Origin: Sporomusaceae bacterium
GTDB taxonomy: Bacteria; Bacillota; Negativicutes; Sporomusales; UBA7701
Assembly (NCBI GenBank): GCA_031460455.1
Contig: JAVKTQ010000006.1
Location: 1-64,000 of the forward strand
Direction: 5' to 3'
DNA length: 64,000 bases
A program made the position numbers and the translations under genes. The notes beneath the pieces were generated by a model, which was not told the DNA's origin, ran no database searches, and saw nothing but the letters and a program-made list of their open reading frames with translations. Positions 44,050 through 52,623 of the stretch are shown here, piece after piece. Position 1 is the first letter of the stretch; every line of letters starts with the position of its first letter.

Positions 44050-45186
44050 TTAATCGGGGAGAAACGCGGCGAACACGATATTGCCGTATTTTTGCCCTTT
44101 TGCGGTGAGGCGGAGCCCGTCCGTTCCGGACGTCACCAAACCCTGCCTCTGCAGCTTCTCCGCGGTAGCGCCGTAAAGCTGCGGAAACTCGAGGCCGAAG
44201 CGGGCCGCGAAGTCCGCGTAGCAAACGCCCGCCGCCGTCCGCACGGCCAAAAAAGCGTATTCGGCCATCGCCACCGCTCCCCCGGGCTGCTCGCGGCTGG
44301 CCAGCGGCGTCTCACCGGCGGCCACCCTGGCGATGTATTCTTTCACATCGGCGGTGTTGGCCAGCCGCTCCCCCTGCCAGAAGGAGTGAGCGGCCGCCCC
44401 CACGCCGATATACGGCTCATAGCGCCAGTAGCGGAGATTGTGGCGGCACTCCGCCCCCGGCCGGGCATAGTTCGATATCTCGTAGCGGGCGAACCCGCAC
44501 TCCGGCAGAAAACTTGCCGCCATATCGTACATCGCCTCTTCCTCAGCCTCGTCCGGCAGCGCAAGGCTTCCCCCGGCCGCCATCCGGGCGAACGGCGTAC
44601 CCTCCTCGACCTTCAGGCCGTAGACCGAAAGATGCTCCACCGGCATGGCCGCCGCCCGCTCCAGCCCGGCACGGAAACTTGCCGCCGTCTGCCCCGGCAG
44701 GCCGTACATCAGGTCGACGCTTATGCGCCCGAACCCGGCGGCCCGAACCGCCGCCACCGCCTCCGCCGCCTGGGCGGCGGTGTGGATGCGACCGGCGGCC
44801 GCCAGCACGGCATCGTCAAACGCCTGAACCCCAAGGCTGACGCGACTCACGCCGATCGCCGCCAACACGGCCAGCTTTTCGTCGTCCAGCGTGCCAGGAT
44901 TGGCCTCGACGGTGAACTCGGCATCCGCCGCCACCGCCGCGTTCGCCCGCAGGCAGCGGCCGATCTCTTCCAGACACCCGGCCGGCAGCGCTGTCGGCGT
45001 ACCGCCGCCGATATACACGGTATCGACCGCCGCAGCCGACAAAAGGCCGCCCCTGCCGGCGATCTCCCGGCACAAGGCGGCGGTATAAGCTGCGTACAGT
45101 TCCTCCCCCCCGGCGACCGAGGGGAAGTCGCAGTACAAACACTTCTGTTGGCAGAACGGGATATGAATGTAAAGGCCGATAGTCAC
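44050..45186 (-). CDS. hemW: Radical SAM heme chaperone HemW
   Basis: HemW inserts heme into respiratory proteins. The 378-residue protein has the radical-SAM motif YIHIPFCQQKCLYCDF (about 6-21), the GGGTPT motif, the SVDLMYGLPGQT segment and a C-terminal HemN/HemW domain. GTG 45186 follows GGGGG by seven bases and gives the conventional MTIGLYIHIPFC start; the frame continues upstream into lepA without a site. It follows lepA by 17 bp. Confidence 0.94.
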   Translation of the reverse strand: MTIGLYIHIPFCQQKCLYCDFPSVAGGEELYAAYTAALCREIAGRGGLLSAAAVDTVYIGGGTPTALPAGCLEEIGRCLRANAAVAADAEFTVEANPGTLDDEKLAVLAAIGVSRVSLGVQAFDDAVLAAAGRIHTAAQAAEAVAAVRAAGFGRISVDLMYGLPGQTAASFRAGLERAAAMPVEHLSVYGLKVEEGTPFARMAAGGSLALPDEAEEEAMYDMAASFLPECGFARYEISNYARPGAECRHNLRYWRYEPYIGVGAAAHSFWQGERLANTADVKEYIARVAAGETPLASREQPGGAVAMAEYAFLAVRTAAGVCYADFAARFGLEFPQLYGATAEKLQRQGLVTSGTDGLRLTAKGQKYGNIVFAAFLPD

Positions 45187-45203
45187 AGTATCGCCCCCAA
45201 GGC

Positions 45204-47000
45204 TTAATCCATTTTCAGGACGGCCATGAAAGCCTCCTGCGGCAGTTCCACGCTGCCCACCTGCTTCATGCGCTTCTTGCCTTCCTTCTGCTTCTCCAGC
45301 AGCTTGCGCTTGCGGGTAATGTCGCCGCCGTAGCATTTGGCCAGCACATCCTTGCGCATCGCCCGCACCGTTTCCCGGGCAATAACCTTGTTGCCGATGG
45401 CGGCCTGGATGGGGATCTCGAACATCTGGCGGGGAATGATGCCCCGCAGCTTTTCAACCAGTTGGCGGCCGCGCTGGGTGGAACGGTCGCGGTGGACGAT
45501 GGCGCTCAGCGCGTCGACAACCTCGCCGTTGAGCATGATATCCAGCTTGACGAGGTCGGAATCCTTATAGCCGACAAGCTCGTAATCCAGTGACGCGTAG
45601 CCGCGCGTCGAAGACTTCAGCCGGTCGAAATAATCGTAAATGATCTCACTGAGCGGCAACTCATAAGTAATCATAACCCTGGTGACGTCCAGGTACTTCA
45701 TATCCTTGTAATCGCCGCGCTTCTCCTGGGAAAGCTCCATAACGCTGCCGACGTAGTCGTTGGGCACAATAATCGTCGCCTTCACGTACGGCTCCTCGAC
45801 ATGTTCGATCTCCTGCGGCACCGGCAGCTTCGACGGGTTCTCGATCTCGTAAACCTCGCCGTCGGTCTTGAATACTTTGTAAATAACGTTGGGGGCGGTG
45901 GTTATCAGCGCCAGATTGTATTCGCGCTCCAGCCGCTCCTTGACGATGTCCATATGCAGCAGCCCCAGAAAGCCGCAGCGGAAACCGAAGCCCAGCGCCA
46001 CCGACGTCTCGGGCTCGAACACCAGGGAAGCGTCGTTGAGCTGGAGCTTCTCCAGCGCGTCGCGCAGATTGTCGTAATCCGAAGTCTCCACCGGGTAAAG
46101 GCCGCAGTAAACCATCGGCGTCACCTTGCGGTAGCCGGGCAGCGGCGCGGCGGCGGGCTTGGTCGCGTCAGTCACGGTATCGCCCACGCGGGTGTCCTTG
46201 ACATTCTTGATGCTGGCGGCCAGAAAGCCGACATGCCCCGGTTCGAGCGCGTCCACCTTGGCCGGATACGGGCGGAAAATGCCCACCTCGTCCACCTCGA
46301 AAACCTTCTCGGTGGCCATCATTTTGATTTTCATTCCCGGAGCGATGCGCCCCTCCATCACCCGCACATAAACGATAACCCCTTTATACGGGTCGAAATG
46401 GGAATCGAAAATCAGCGCCTTAAGGGTCGCATCGGCGTCGCCGCCGGGCGGCGGGACCTTCTTGACGATCGCTTCGAGGACCTCATCGATGCCGGCGCCC
46501 GTCTTGGCGCTCACCAGCACGGCGTCCGAAGCGTCGAGGCCGATGACATCCTCGATCTCATGCTTCACCTTGTCGGGGTCGGCGCTCGGCAAATCGATCT
46601 TATTGATGACCGGGATGATCTCCAGGTCATGCTCGAGGGCCAGGTAAACGTTGGCGAGCGTCTGCGCCTCGATGCCCTGGGCGGCGTCGACAACCAGAAG
46701 CGCCCCCTCGCAGGCCGCCAGACTGCGGGACACCTCGTACGTAAAGTCAACGTGGCCGGGGGTGTCGATAAGGTTGAGCATATATACTTCGCCATCGCGG
46801 GCGGTGTACTCGAGCCTTACCGCCTGGGCCTTGATCGTAATGCCGCGTTCGCGTTCCAGGTCCATCTTGTCCAGCACCTGCTCCGACATCTCGCGCGCGG
46901 TCAGCGTGCCTGTCAATTCCAGCAGACGGTCGGCGAGCGTCGACTTGCCATGATCGATATGGGCGATAATGCAGAAATTGCGGATGTGGGCCGTAGCCAT
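45204..47000 (-). CDS. lepA: Elongation factor 4 LepA
   Basis: LepA is a ribosome-associated GTPase that influences translation and 30S biogenesis. The 598-residue protein has the G domain with [16 protein letters not shown] (G1), DTPGH (G3) and NKIDLP (G4), then EF-G-like domains and the unique C-terminal domain with [36 protein letters not shown] precedes the ATG. It sits upstream of hemW, the common order. Confidence 0.98.
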   Translation of the reverse strand: MATAHIRNFCIIAHIDHGKSTLADRLLELTGTLTAREMSEQVLDKMDLERERGITIKAQAVRLEYTARDGEVYMLNLIDTPGHVDFTYEVSRSLAACEGALLVVDAAQGIEAQTLANVYLALEHDLEIIPVINKIDLPSADPDKVKHEIEDVIGLDASDAVLVSAKTGAGIDEVLEAIVKKVPPPGGDADATLKALIFDSHFDPYKGVIVYVRVMEGRIAPGMKIKMMATEKVFEVDEVGIFRPYPAKVDALEPGHVGFLAASIKNVKDTRVGDTVTDATKPAAAPLPGYRKVTPMVYCGLYPVETSDYDNLRDALEKLQLNDASLVFEPETSVALGFGFRCGFLGLLHMDIVKERLEREYNLALITTAPNVIYKVFKTDGEVYEIENPSKLPVPQEIEHVEEPYVKATIIVPNDYVGSVMELSQEKRGDYKDMKYLDVTRVMITYELPLSEIIYDYFDRLKSSTRGYASLDYELVGYKDSDLVKLDIMLNGEVVDALSAIVHRDRSTQRGRQLVEKLRGIIPRQMFEIPIQAAIGNKVIARETVRAMRKDVLAKCYGGDITRKRKLLEKQKEGKKRMKQVGSVELPQEAFMAVLKMD

Positions 47001-47030
47001 AGTTAGTCTACCTCACAAGACACTTTTTGC

Positions 47031-47086
47031 CAGGCCGTTCAGAAAGCCCCAGATGCAAAAGCAGATGGGGCTTTATCAACGGCCTG
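47031..47086. repeat. Core-deleted palindromic repeat (copy 10)
   Basis: CAGGCCGTTCAGAAAGCCCCAGATGC directly followed by AAAA and GCAGATGGGGCTTTATCAACGGCCTG. Both terminal arms are intact while the inner hairpin core is gone, leaving a simple 56-bp stem-loop. Confidence 0.8.
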
Positions 47087-47125
47087 ATACATAATTATAG
47101 CATTAGGTCATTTTCCCCGCAAGCA

Positions 47126-47575
47126 TCACCGCTTGACGGCGTCCACAAGCTCGCGGACAAGCGGCCGCAGCTCTTCCCAATAGCCGGCCAGTTCCCGCTT
47201 GGTCATGACGGCGGCGGCCACGAACTGCCGGCGCCACACCTCCAGCCAGTAAACCGCCCTGTTGAACTCCACCCGGACGGCAGTCGGCGCCGTCAGCCTC
47301 CGTCCCCCCACCTCCAGAGTAAGGGCATCGCCGCCGCCGGTTATCGACCCTACCGGGTACACCGCCCTGACCCCCCAGCTCTGCCCAAAAAAATACGCGC
47401 GGTAATAGCCCGACGCCTCCCGGCGGATATTCAGCGCCTGGCCGAACTCATGCCGCGCCGTCAGGCGGTTGAGCTGGTTGTCCACCGCCACCACGCCGAC
47501 GGCGATCGCGACACACAGGATCGCGATGCCGCGGCTTATCACGCGCGTATCGGCCGCCGACAGCCCGAGAAGCAT
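47126..47575 (-). CDS. Hypothetical protein with one N-terminal membrane helix, 149 aa
   Basis: A 149-residue protein with a membrane segment at about 15-32 (GIAILCVAIAVGVVAV) and a soluble extracytoplasmic part containing YYRAYFFGQSWGVRAVYPVGSITGGG and a C-terminal helix EELRPLVRELVDAVKR. I do not recognise the family. AGGAGGTG precedes the ATG. It lies between spoIIP and lepA with palindromic repeats on both sides, which suggests an inserted cistron. A sporulation role is possible by position only. Confidence 0.7.
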   Translation of the reverse strand: MLLGLSAADTRVISRGIAILCVAIAVGVVAVDNQLNRLTARHEFGQALNIRREASGYYRAYFFGQSWGVRAVYPVGSITGGGDALTLEVGGRRLTAPTAVRVEFNRAVYWLEVWRRQFVAAAVMTKRELAGYWEELRPLVRELVDAVKR

Positions 47576-47626
47576 AAAGGCACCTCCTGCCTATATTATC
47601 CAGCAACTGCTTTTCTTTTATACTTT

Positions 47627-47748
47627 GGGACCGTTGATAAGCCCCCATCTGCGGCGTTAGGTCTGCGGGAGCTTGCTTGCGTACGCCCAAGTACGCGGCG
47701 CGGCGCTTCCTCGACCTGCCTTGCATCTGGGGGCTTCTGAACGGTCCC
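47627..47748 (+). repeat. Intercistronic palindromic repeat (copy 11)
   Basis: Arms GGGACCGTTGATAAGCCCCC and GGGGGCTTCTGAACGGTCCC. The usual GGCCGTT/AACGGCC is here GGACCGTT/AACGGTCC, a compensatory change. Core CATCTGCGGCGTTAGGTC, inner GCGTACGCCCAAGTACGC hairpin, GCCTTGCATCTGG. It lies between the 149-aa gene and the spoIIP stop. Confidence 0.85.
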
Positions 47749-47783
47749 GGCTCTCCAATATCCTTATTATCAACAGCCTTCCC

Positions 47784-48830
47784 CTACGACTCAGACAAAA
47801 TCTCCGCCACCACATCGCCCACCAGCTCGATGCTGCGGATAGCCTCCTCCTTGCTGTTCTCCTGGCAGCCCACCTCGACAAGCAGCGCCCGCGGGTGGAG
47901 GTGCTGGTTATAGCGCCACTCCACCAGCTGAATGCCGCGGGACAGGCCGGGAAAATGCTGGTTCAGCCTGGCGTCGAGCAGTTTGGCGAATGCGTGGTTC
48001 TGCTGCCAGTGCGGCTGCACCAGATCCTGCTGTCCCATGCCCACCACCAGCGTTATGCGGGCCATCGCCACGCCATTGACGATCACCGTGGCGTTATCCC
48101 GCTTATCAGCGTCGCGGTGGATGTCGAACACCATCTGGATCGACGGATTATCGCCGAGCATCTTCCTGGCAGTGTTCTCCGACGGGCCGTAAGCCTTCAT
48201 GAAGCTTGGGTAATCATGGATGTTCCTGCTCTGCACCGCCGCGATGCCGTGCCGTTCCAGCCGCTTCAGCAATGCGTCGCCAACCTCGACGATCTCGCCC
48301 CGTTGACCGCCCGGCTTGTGTGATGCCCCGGAAGACGGAATGAACGACTCGGCGGTATGGGTGTGGTAGATGCCGACCAACGGTCTGCCGGCCGGAGTGA
48401 CGCCCTTGTAATCGAACTTCGGGAAGTTCGGCAGGGAAATCGCGCTCACGGCCGGCGCTCCGGGCTTGAACACCCCCATGAAAGGTATCTCGGCCCGTAG
48501 CAGCGACCGCATATCCTTGATATCGACCCCGGTGGCAAAAAGAATCGCCCCGCGGATAAGCGACTGCACCGTCACCAAACGCTTCACCCTCACCGGCGAA
48601 GCATCGTCCCCCGCGCCAAAGCCGGGAATTCCCGACGACAAAATATCCCGCCACGGCACGAGAAAACCCGGCAACTGCCCTTCCTGCCGGGAATCGCCGT
48701 CATTAAGCGTCCCCTGCGCGAACACGATGCAATACAACCCCGAAACCATAGCGCCAATTACGACCACCGCCACCGCGGTCAGCCACAATCTTTTCCTCTC
48801 GCGTTGCTTGCGCTCCCGCCTCGTTACCAT
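47784..48830 (-). CDS. spoIIP: Stage II sporulation protein P
   Basis: SpoIIP is the amidase/endopeptidase of the DMP complex that degrades septal peptidoglycan during engulfment. The 348-residue protein has an N-terminal membrane helix after a basic start (RRERKQRERKRL, then about 17-36), and the amidase-like domain with YHTHTAESF, DIHRDADKRD and LLVEVGCQENSKEEA. ATG 48830 follows GGAGG at five bases. It is next to gpr, as in Bacillus. Confidence 0.96.
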   Translation of the reverse strand: MVTRRERKQRERKRLWLTAVAVVVIGAMVSGLYCIVFAQGTLNDGDSRQEGQLPGFLVPWRDILSSGIPGFGAGDDASPVRVKRLVTVQSLIRGAILFATGVDIKDMRSLLRAEIPFMGVFKPGAPAVSAISLPNFPKFDYKGVTPAGRPLVGIYHTHTAESFIPSSGASHKPGGQRGEIVEVGDALLKRLERHGIAAVQSRNIHDYPSFMKAYGPSENTARKMLGDNPSIQMVFDIHRDADKRDNATVIVNGVAMARITLVVGMGQQDLVQPHWQQNHAFAKLLDARLNQHFPGLSRGIQLVEWRYNQHLHPRALLVEVGCQENSKEEAIRSIELVGDVVAEILSES

Positions 48831-48868
48831 CGCCGCCTCCTGCATGTACACCCGTTTGGTTTACATAC

Positions 48869-48900
48869 AATGTATATGCTTTGGCTGGCGGCTAATATGC
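48869..48900 (-). promoter_or_regulatory. Possible sigma-E-like promoter of spoIIP
   Basis: Minus-strand GCATATT (48894-48900) matches the sigma-E -35 consensus, and TATACATT (48869-48876) resembles its -10. The 17-bp spacing is longer than the usual 14-15, so this is weak. Confidence 0.3.
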
Positions 48901-48905
48901 ATAAG

Positions 48906-49025
48906 AAGCCGGCCTAAAAGTCCATCTGCTGTGTTGGCCCTGCGGGCGCTCCCTCCAACGTACTTCCAGTACGCCTCCGGTCGCGTCCTCGGTCCGCCTT
49001 GCATCTGGAGCTTTTATGCCGGCTT
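48906..49025 (+). repeat. Palindromic repeat with a variant outer stem (copy 12)
   Basis: Arms AAGCCGGCCTAAAAGTCC and GGAGCTTTTATGCCGGCTT replace the common GGCCGTTGATAAG/CTTCTGAACGGCC. The inner part CATCTGCTGTGTTGGCCC, AACGTACTTCCAGTACGC and GCCTTGCATCTGG is conserved. It separates gpr from spoIIP. Confidence 0.8.
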
Positions 49026-49047
49026 CCGGCAGTCCATTTTTTCTATT

Positions 49048-50016
49048 TTAATGCAAATACATATGGATATTCTCGTAATCGATGTTCGGGTGCATCGCCT
49101 GGTTGATGCCGCCGGCGACGACATCGGCGATATCCTCGATCAGGCGGTCCACCTCCTTCGGCGTCACCATCAGATCGCCCAATGCCTCCGGCAGCACCTG
49201 GCGGACGATCATATGGCGGTCCTGGTCGCTCAGATTCTCCATGCTCTTGAAATAGCGCGCGAACGACGCGTGCTGCTGCAGCGTGTTGATCGTATCCATG
49301 GCGATCGTCGAAGCATGCACCACGGTCGGCACGCCGACGGCGATGACCGGCACGCCCAGCGACTGCTTATTGAGCCCGAACCGTTTGTTGCCGACGCCCG
49401 AGCCGGGGCTTATGCCCGTATCGGCCAGCTGGACGGTCGTGATGACCCGGTGGCTGGACGCGGCGGCCAGCGCATCGACGGCGATGACCAAATCCGGCCT
49501 GATCTTGCCCACGATCCCCTGGACGATCTCCGCCGTCTCCATCCCCGTGATGCCCAGGACGCCGGGCGCGATCGCGCACACCGAGCGAACGCCGCCCTTC
49601 AGCTCCGGCGACAGCATCCCCTGGAGATGCCGGGTCACGACAATCTTATCCACCGCCCGCGGCCCCAAAGCATCTGGCGTGATATTCCAGTTCCCCAGCC
49701 CCACCACCAGAATAACGGCCTTCGGCGGCAGCTTCGCCAGACTGACAAGCTCGTCGGCCAGAAACTTCATCACCTTCTCCTGCAGGGGGGTATTCTTGTC
49801 CCGCAGCCCCCTTGCCTCAATAGTCACATAGCGGCCCTGCAGCTTGCCCATCATTCGTTCGGCTTCCGGAGTGGCGATATTCACCCTTGTTATCAGAATC
49901 TCGTCATCCTCGGCAGTCTCCACCATCACCCCTGGGATATCCTCCCGCGTCTTGCGGGTCAGCGCCTCCCGCGCCTCCAGCGCCAGGTCGGTGCGCGGGG
50001 TGTAGTACTCGTTCAT
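49048..50016 (-). CDS. gpr: Germination (spore) protease GPR
   Basis: GPR degrades small acid-soluble spore proteins at germination. The 322-residue aspartic-type protease starts MNEYYTPRTDLALEAREAL, including the autoprocessing region of the zymogen, then LVVGLGNWNITPDALGPRAVDK, APGVLGITGMETAEIVQG and AVDALAAASSHRVITTVQLADTGI, all hallmark segments. ATG 50016 follows AGGAGTG. It lies upstream of spoIIP and marks an endospore former. Confidence 0.97.
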   Translation of the reverse strand: MNEYYTPRTDLALEAREALTRKTREDIPGVMVETAEDDEILITRVNIATPEAERMMGKLQGRYVTIEARGLRDKNTPLQEKVMKFLADELVSLAKLPPKAVILVVGLGNWNITPDALGPRAVDKIVVTRHLQGMLSPELKGGVRSVCAIAPGVLGITGMETAEIVQGIVGKIRPDLVIAVDALAAASSHRVITTVQLADTGISPGSGVGNKRFGLNKQSLGVPVIAVGVPTVVHASTIAMDTINTLQQHASFARYFKSMENLSDQDRHMIVRQVLPEALGDLMVTPKEVDRLIEDIADVVAGGINQAMHPNIDYENIHMYLH

Positions 50017-50166
50017 GGCCGTCACTCCTGTCTGTAGCATAAATTCGCGTCGATAGCCGAAACTATCATAACCGGGATATTTCGCCCGTATGCGGTTGTT
50101 TCACAATTCGACGGCCGCCCCCCTTCGATCTTGGGAACCATGCATATAAGCTGTGGAAAGAGTTGC

Positions 50167-50195
50167 TTGCTTTTTGCAACTTACCATGCTAAAAT
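50167..50195 (+). promoter_or_regulatory. Promoter of rpsT
   Basis: TTGCTT (50167-50172), 17-bp spacer, TAAAAT (50190-50195) with an upstream TG giving an extended -10, 35 bp before the start codon. Confidence 0.65.
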
Positions 50196-50229
50196 TATTT
50201 GGGTAAAGAGGTCAAAGGAGGTGAACCAC

Positions 50230-50499
50230 TTGCCGAACATCAAATCTTCGGAACGCAGCGTTAAAACCGACGCTTCCCGGCGCGCTCAGAATTTCTCCGT
50301 CAAATCCGCGGTGAAGACCGCCACCCGCAAAGTGGCCGACACGGTCACGGCCGGAAAAGCCGACGACGCTAAGGCCCTCCTGACCAAAGCTAGCAGCGTG
50401 ATTGACAAAGCGGCCGCCAAAGGCGTTATTCATAAAAATGCCGCCGCGCGGAAAAAATCCCGTCTGGCGAAGAAAATCAACGCCATCGAAAGCAAGTAA
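50230..50499 (+). CDS. rpsT: 30S ribosomal protein S20
   Basis: The 89-residue basic helical protein matches S20: PNIKSSERSVKTDASRRAQN at the start, LTKASSVIDKAAAKGVIHKNAAARKKSRLAKK at the end. Translation starts at TTG 50230, fixed by the perfect AAAGGAGGTG eight bases upstream. It is transcribed opposite to holA and gpr, between them, with its own promoter and terminator, the usual Firmicute placement. Confidence 0.97.
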   Translation: MPNIKSSERSVKTDASRRAQNFSVKSAVKTATRKVADTVTAGKADDAKALLTKASSVIDKAAAKGVIHKNAAARKKSRLAKKINAIESK

Positions 50500-50507
50500 A
50501 CGAACAG

Positions 50508-50541
50508 AAACGCCTGTCCGCATGCGGACAGGCGTTTTTTA
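50508..50541 (+). terminator. Terminator of rpsT
   Basis: CGCCTGTCCGCATGCGGACAGGCG stem followed by TTTTTT. It touches the holA stop codon and, with A-runs on the other side, may serve both genes. Confidence 0.88.
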
Positions 50542-51561
50542 TTTCGCGCACATCTCGATTATTATCCGTTCCAATACATACTTGTCCGCCCGGCCGTTCT
50601 TCAGGTCCCGGTCGGCCTCGGCCAGCGCCACCATCGTTCGCCGCAGCGCCGCCGCCGTAAACCCACGCCCCTGGCGCAGCAGCTTCTCGCCCACGAACGG
50701 CGGCACCCCCAGCTCCTCCGCCACCTCGCGGCTGCCCGCCCCGCCGTCCGCCAGCTCCTTGCCCCGCCACAGCATCCGCACCTGCCTCGTCAGCAGCGCC
50801 AGCAGCCGCAGGGCATTCTCCCCCGCGGCCAGCTGCTCGGCCAGCAGCTTAAGCGCCTTGCCGGCCTGCTTCTGGCTCACCGCGTCAATCATCGCGAACA
50901 CCGAAACCTCCGGCGCCGCCGACATCGCCGCCAGCACATCCTTGCGTGATATCGTCTGTCCCTGCGCATACAGGGCGATCTTATCCAGCTCGTTATCGAG
51001 CAGCCCCAGGGAAAGCTGCGGCATCATACTGAACGCGGCCAGCAGCTCCTCGGCGGCGTCGGGAGCCAGCTTGCGGCCGAGCTCGGCCAGCTTGGCCGTC
51101 AGCCATGGCCGGATGTCCTTCGCCTTCAGCGGGCTGACATCCACCGCCGCCCCGCAGCGCTCCACGCACTTATACAGCTTGCGCCGTTTGTCGGCCGCGT
51201 CGGCAGTCATAAAAACGACATGGCTGTAATCGGGCATCGCCTCCAGCAGCTTAAGCAGGCGCTCGTCGCCGCCGCCCTCCCCCTCCTCCCCTTTCGAGGA
51301 CCGGAAAAGATTCGTGCCGCGGATGACGATCACATTCTTGCCGCCCATAAAAGGCACCGTCTCGATCAGATTCGCCAGTTCGGCCAGCGGCGGATCGCGG
51401 TCCAGCACCGCCAGGCCCATATCGCGCTCCTCCGGCGGCAGCAGCGCCTCCACCACCGCCTTCTCCAGGCGGCGGGCCAGATATGTCTCCTCGCCGTGAA
51501 TCAGATACACCGGCCGCACCCGGCCTTTTTTTATCTCCGCAATCGCTTCATTATAATCCAT
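50539..51561 (-). CDS. holA: DNA polymerase III subunit delta
   Basis: The delta subunit opens the beta clamp in the clamp loader. The 340-residue protein has the N-terminal VYLIHGEETYLARRLEKAVVEALLP, a weak AAA+ fold, ALLDNEL-like QLSLGLLDNELDKIALYA, and a helical C-terminal collar domain (LLALLTRQVRMLWRGKEL). GGCGGGTG precedes the ATG. It lies downstream of the com locus and next to rpsT, as usual. Confidence 0.94.
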   Translation of the reverse strand: MDYNEAIAEIKKGRVRPVYLIHGEETYLARRLEKAVVEALLPPEERDMGLAVLDRDPPLAELANLIETVPFMGGKNVIVIRGTNLFRSSKGEEGEGGGDERLLKLLEAMPDYSHVVFMTADAADKRRKLYKCVERCGAAVDVSPLKAKDIRPWLTAKLAELGRKLAPDAAEELLAAFSMMPQLSLGLLDNELDKIALYAQGQTISRKDVLAAMSAAPEVSVFAMIDAVSQKQAGKALKLLAEQLAAGENALRLLALLTRQVRMLWRGKELADGGAGSREVAEELGVPPFVGEKLLRQGRGFTAAALRRTMVALAEADRDLKNGRADKYVLERIIIEMCAK

Positions 51562-51690
51562 TTTGCACCCGCCTCGGTAGAACTAGCTTTAGTATTTCGG
51601 CGGCCCGGCGGCGATACCCTTCATTTTTACGGCACAGCGAAAGGCGCCGGACAAAAGCCCGCCGCCTCAAGACTTCCCTTGTTCCACCGT

Positions 51691-52602
51691 TCACTCGCCG
51701 GTCATCAGCCTCTTCACCTGGACGAAAATATACTCCCCCCACGACTCAGGGATAGGCTGCTCCCAGTCGGTGCGGTTCTCCGCCTTATCTTCGAGCTTTT
51801 CCAGCAGCGCCCCCTGGCGGGTGTAGAAAAGCATGCCGTAGCGCACCATGCGGTTTTGGGCAAAGTCGTAGTAACCCTTGTCGATCATATAGCCTAGGTG
51901 TTCCCAGCCCTTGAGCGAAAACCCCTGCTTTCGGCGGGAGGCCAGCATCGCGGCCGCCTCCTCCTGGCTGAAGTCGATGCGGACCCAGACCTCGGCCAGC
52001 ATCTTGCCGCTGTAAGGGTCGCGGAAAAACCTCGCGTTGGCCGTATCGACCGACGCCGTCATCCGGATATTGTTGCCGATAACCTGATAGCGGTCGCGCA
52101 GCGAGCGCTCCACCATCTTCTCCCGGTACGCGTCCTCGTACAGCTTGATCCGCTTGTAAATGTCGTCATCCACCGTCTTGGGAACGACGGCTTCCCAGGG
52201 AATTTTCTCCGGAGGAGCCTCGCCCAGCTCCAGGATGCGGTCGTCCTTGGTCATCGCCACCGCGCCGACAATCTTATAACTGGCCTTATCCAGACGAAAA
52301 TACTTATGCACCAGCGTATAATGCAGATTATCCCAGTCCGGGCTGTAATTGCCCGCCGCCTTTGCTTTCCTGATCATCTCCGCCCGGCCTTCCTCGCTGT
52401 AAACGTTCTTCGTCCACACATCGTAGTACGGCCGGTTGCCTTGCGGATCGATGTAATACTGCAGGCTGTCGGTATCCATATAAACATGCTGCTGGCTGAT
52501 AAACCCCACCAACTGATACTCCGCCGCCGCCGGGCTTGGCCCGGCAAGCAGCGCGGCGCAAACGGCGGCCACGGCCGCCAGCCTCCTCATCGCGCCCCTC
52601 AT
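51691..52602 (-). CDS. Secreted protein with two copies of an adhesin-E-like domain
   Basis: The 303-residue protein has a signal peptide (about 1-27, AVCAALLAGPSPAAA). It then carries two related domains at about 28-128 and 172-272. Domain 1 shows YMDTDSL, YYDVWTKNVYSEEGRAEMI and a C-terminal TKDDRILE; domain 2 shows ASVDTAN, LAEVWVRIDFSQEEAAAML and TRQGALLE. The same pattern recurs in the C-terminal part of the protease gene just upstream. It resembles surface-adhesin protein E-type domains, but I cannot confirm it. ATG 52602 follows AAGGAGG at eight bases. It is an insertion between comEC and holA. Confidence 0.78.
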   Translation of the reverse strand: MRGAMRRLAAVAAVCAALLAGPSPAAAEYQLVGFISQQHVYMDTDSLQYYIDPQGNRPYYDVWTKNVYSEEGRAEMIRKAKAAGNYSPDWDNLHYTLVHKYFRLDKASYKIVGAVAMTKDDRILELGEAPPEKIPWEAVVPKTVDDDIYKRIKLYEDAYREKMVERSLRDRYQVIGNNIRMTASVDTANARFFRDPYSGKMLAEVWVRIDFSQEEAAAMLASRRKQGFSLKGWEHLGYMIDKGYYDFAQNRMVRYGMLFYTRQGALLEKLEDKAENRTDWEQPIPESWGEYIFVQVKRLMTGE

Positions 52603-52623
52603 GGCCCCCGCCTCCTTCACCGT

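Noticed and set aside
48852-48880. Plus-strand CATACAAT as a sigma-E promoter
   Set aside because: No plus-strand gene lies downstream; only the palindromic repeat and the 3' end of gpr follow.
50131-50229. N-terminal extension of rpsT from an upstream ATG
   Set aside because: The perfect AAAGGAGGTG and the known S20 N terminus place the start at TTG 50230; the upstream part overlaps the promoter.
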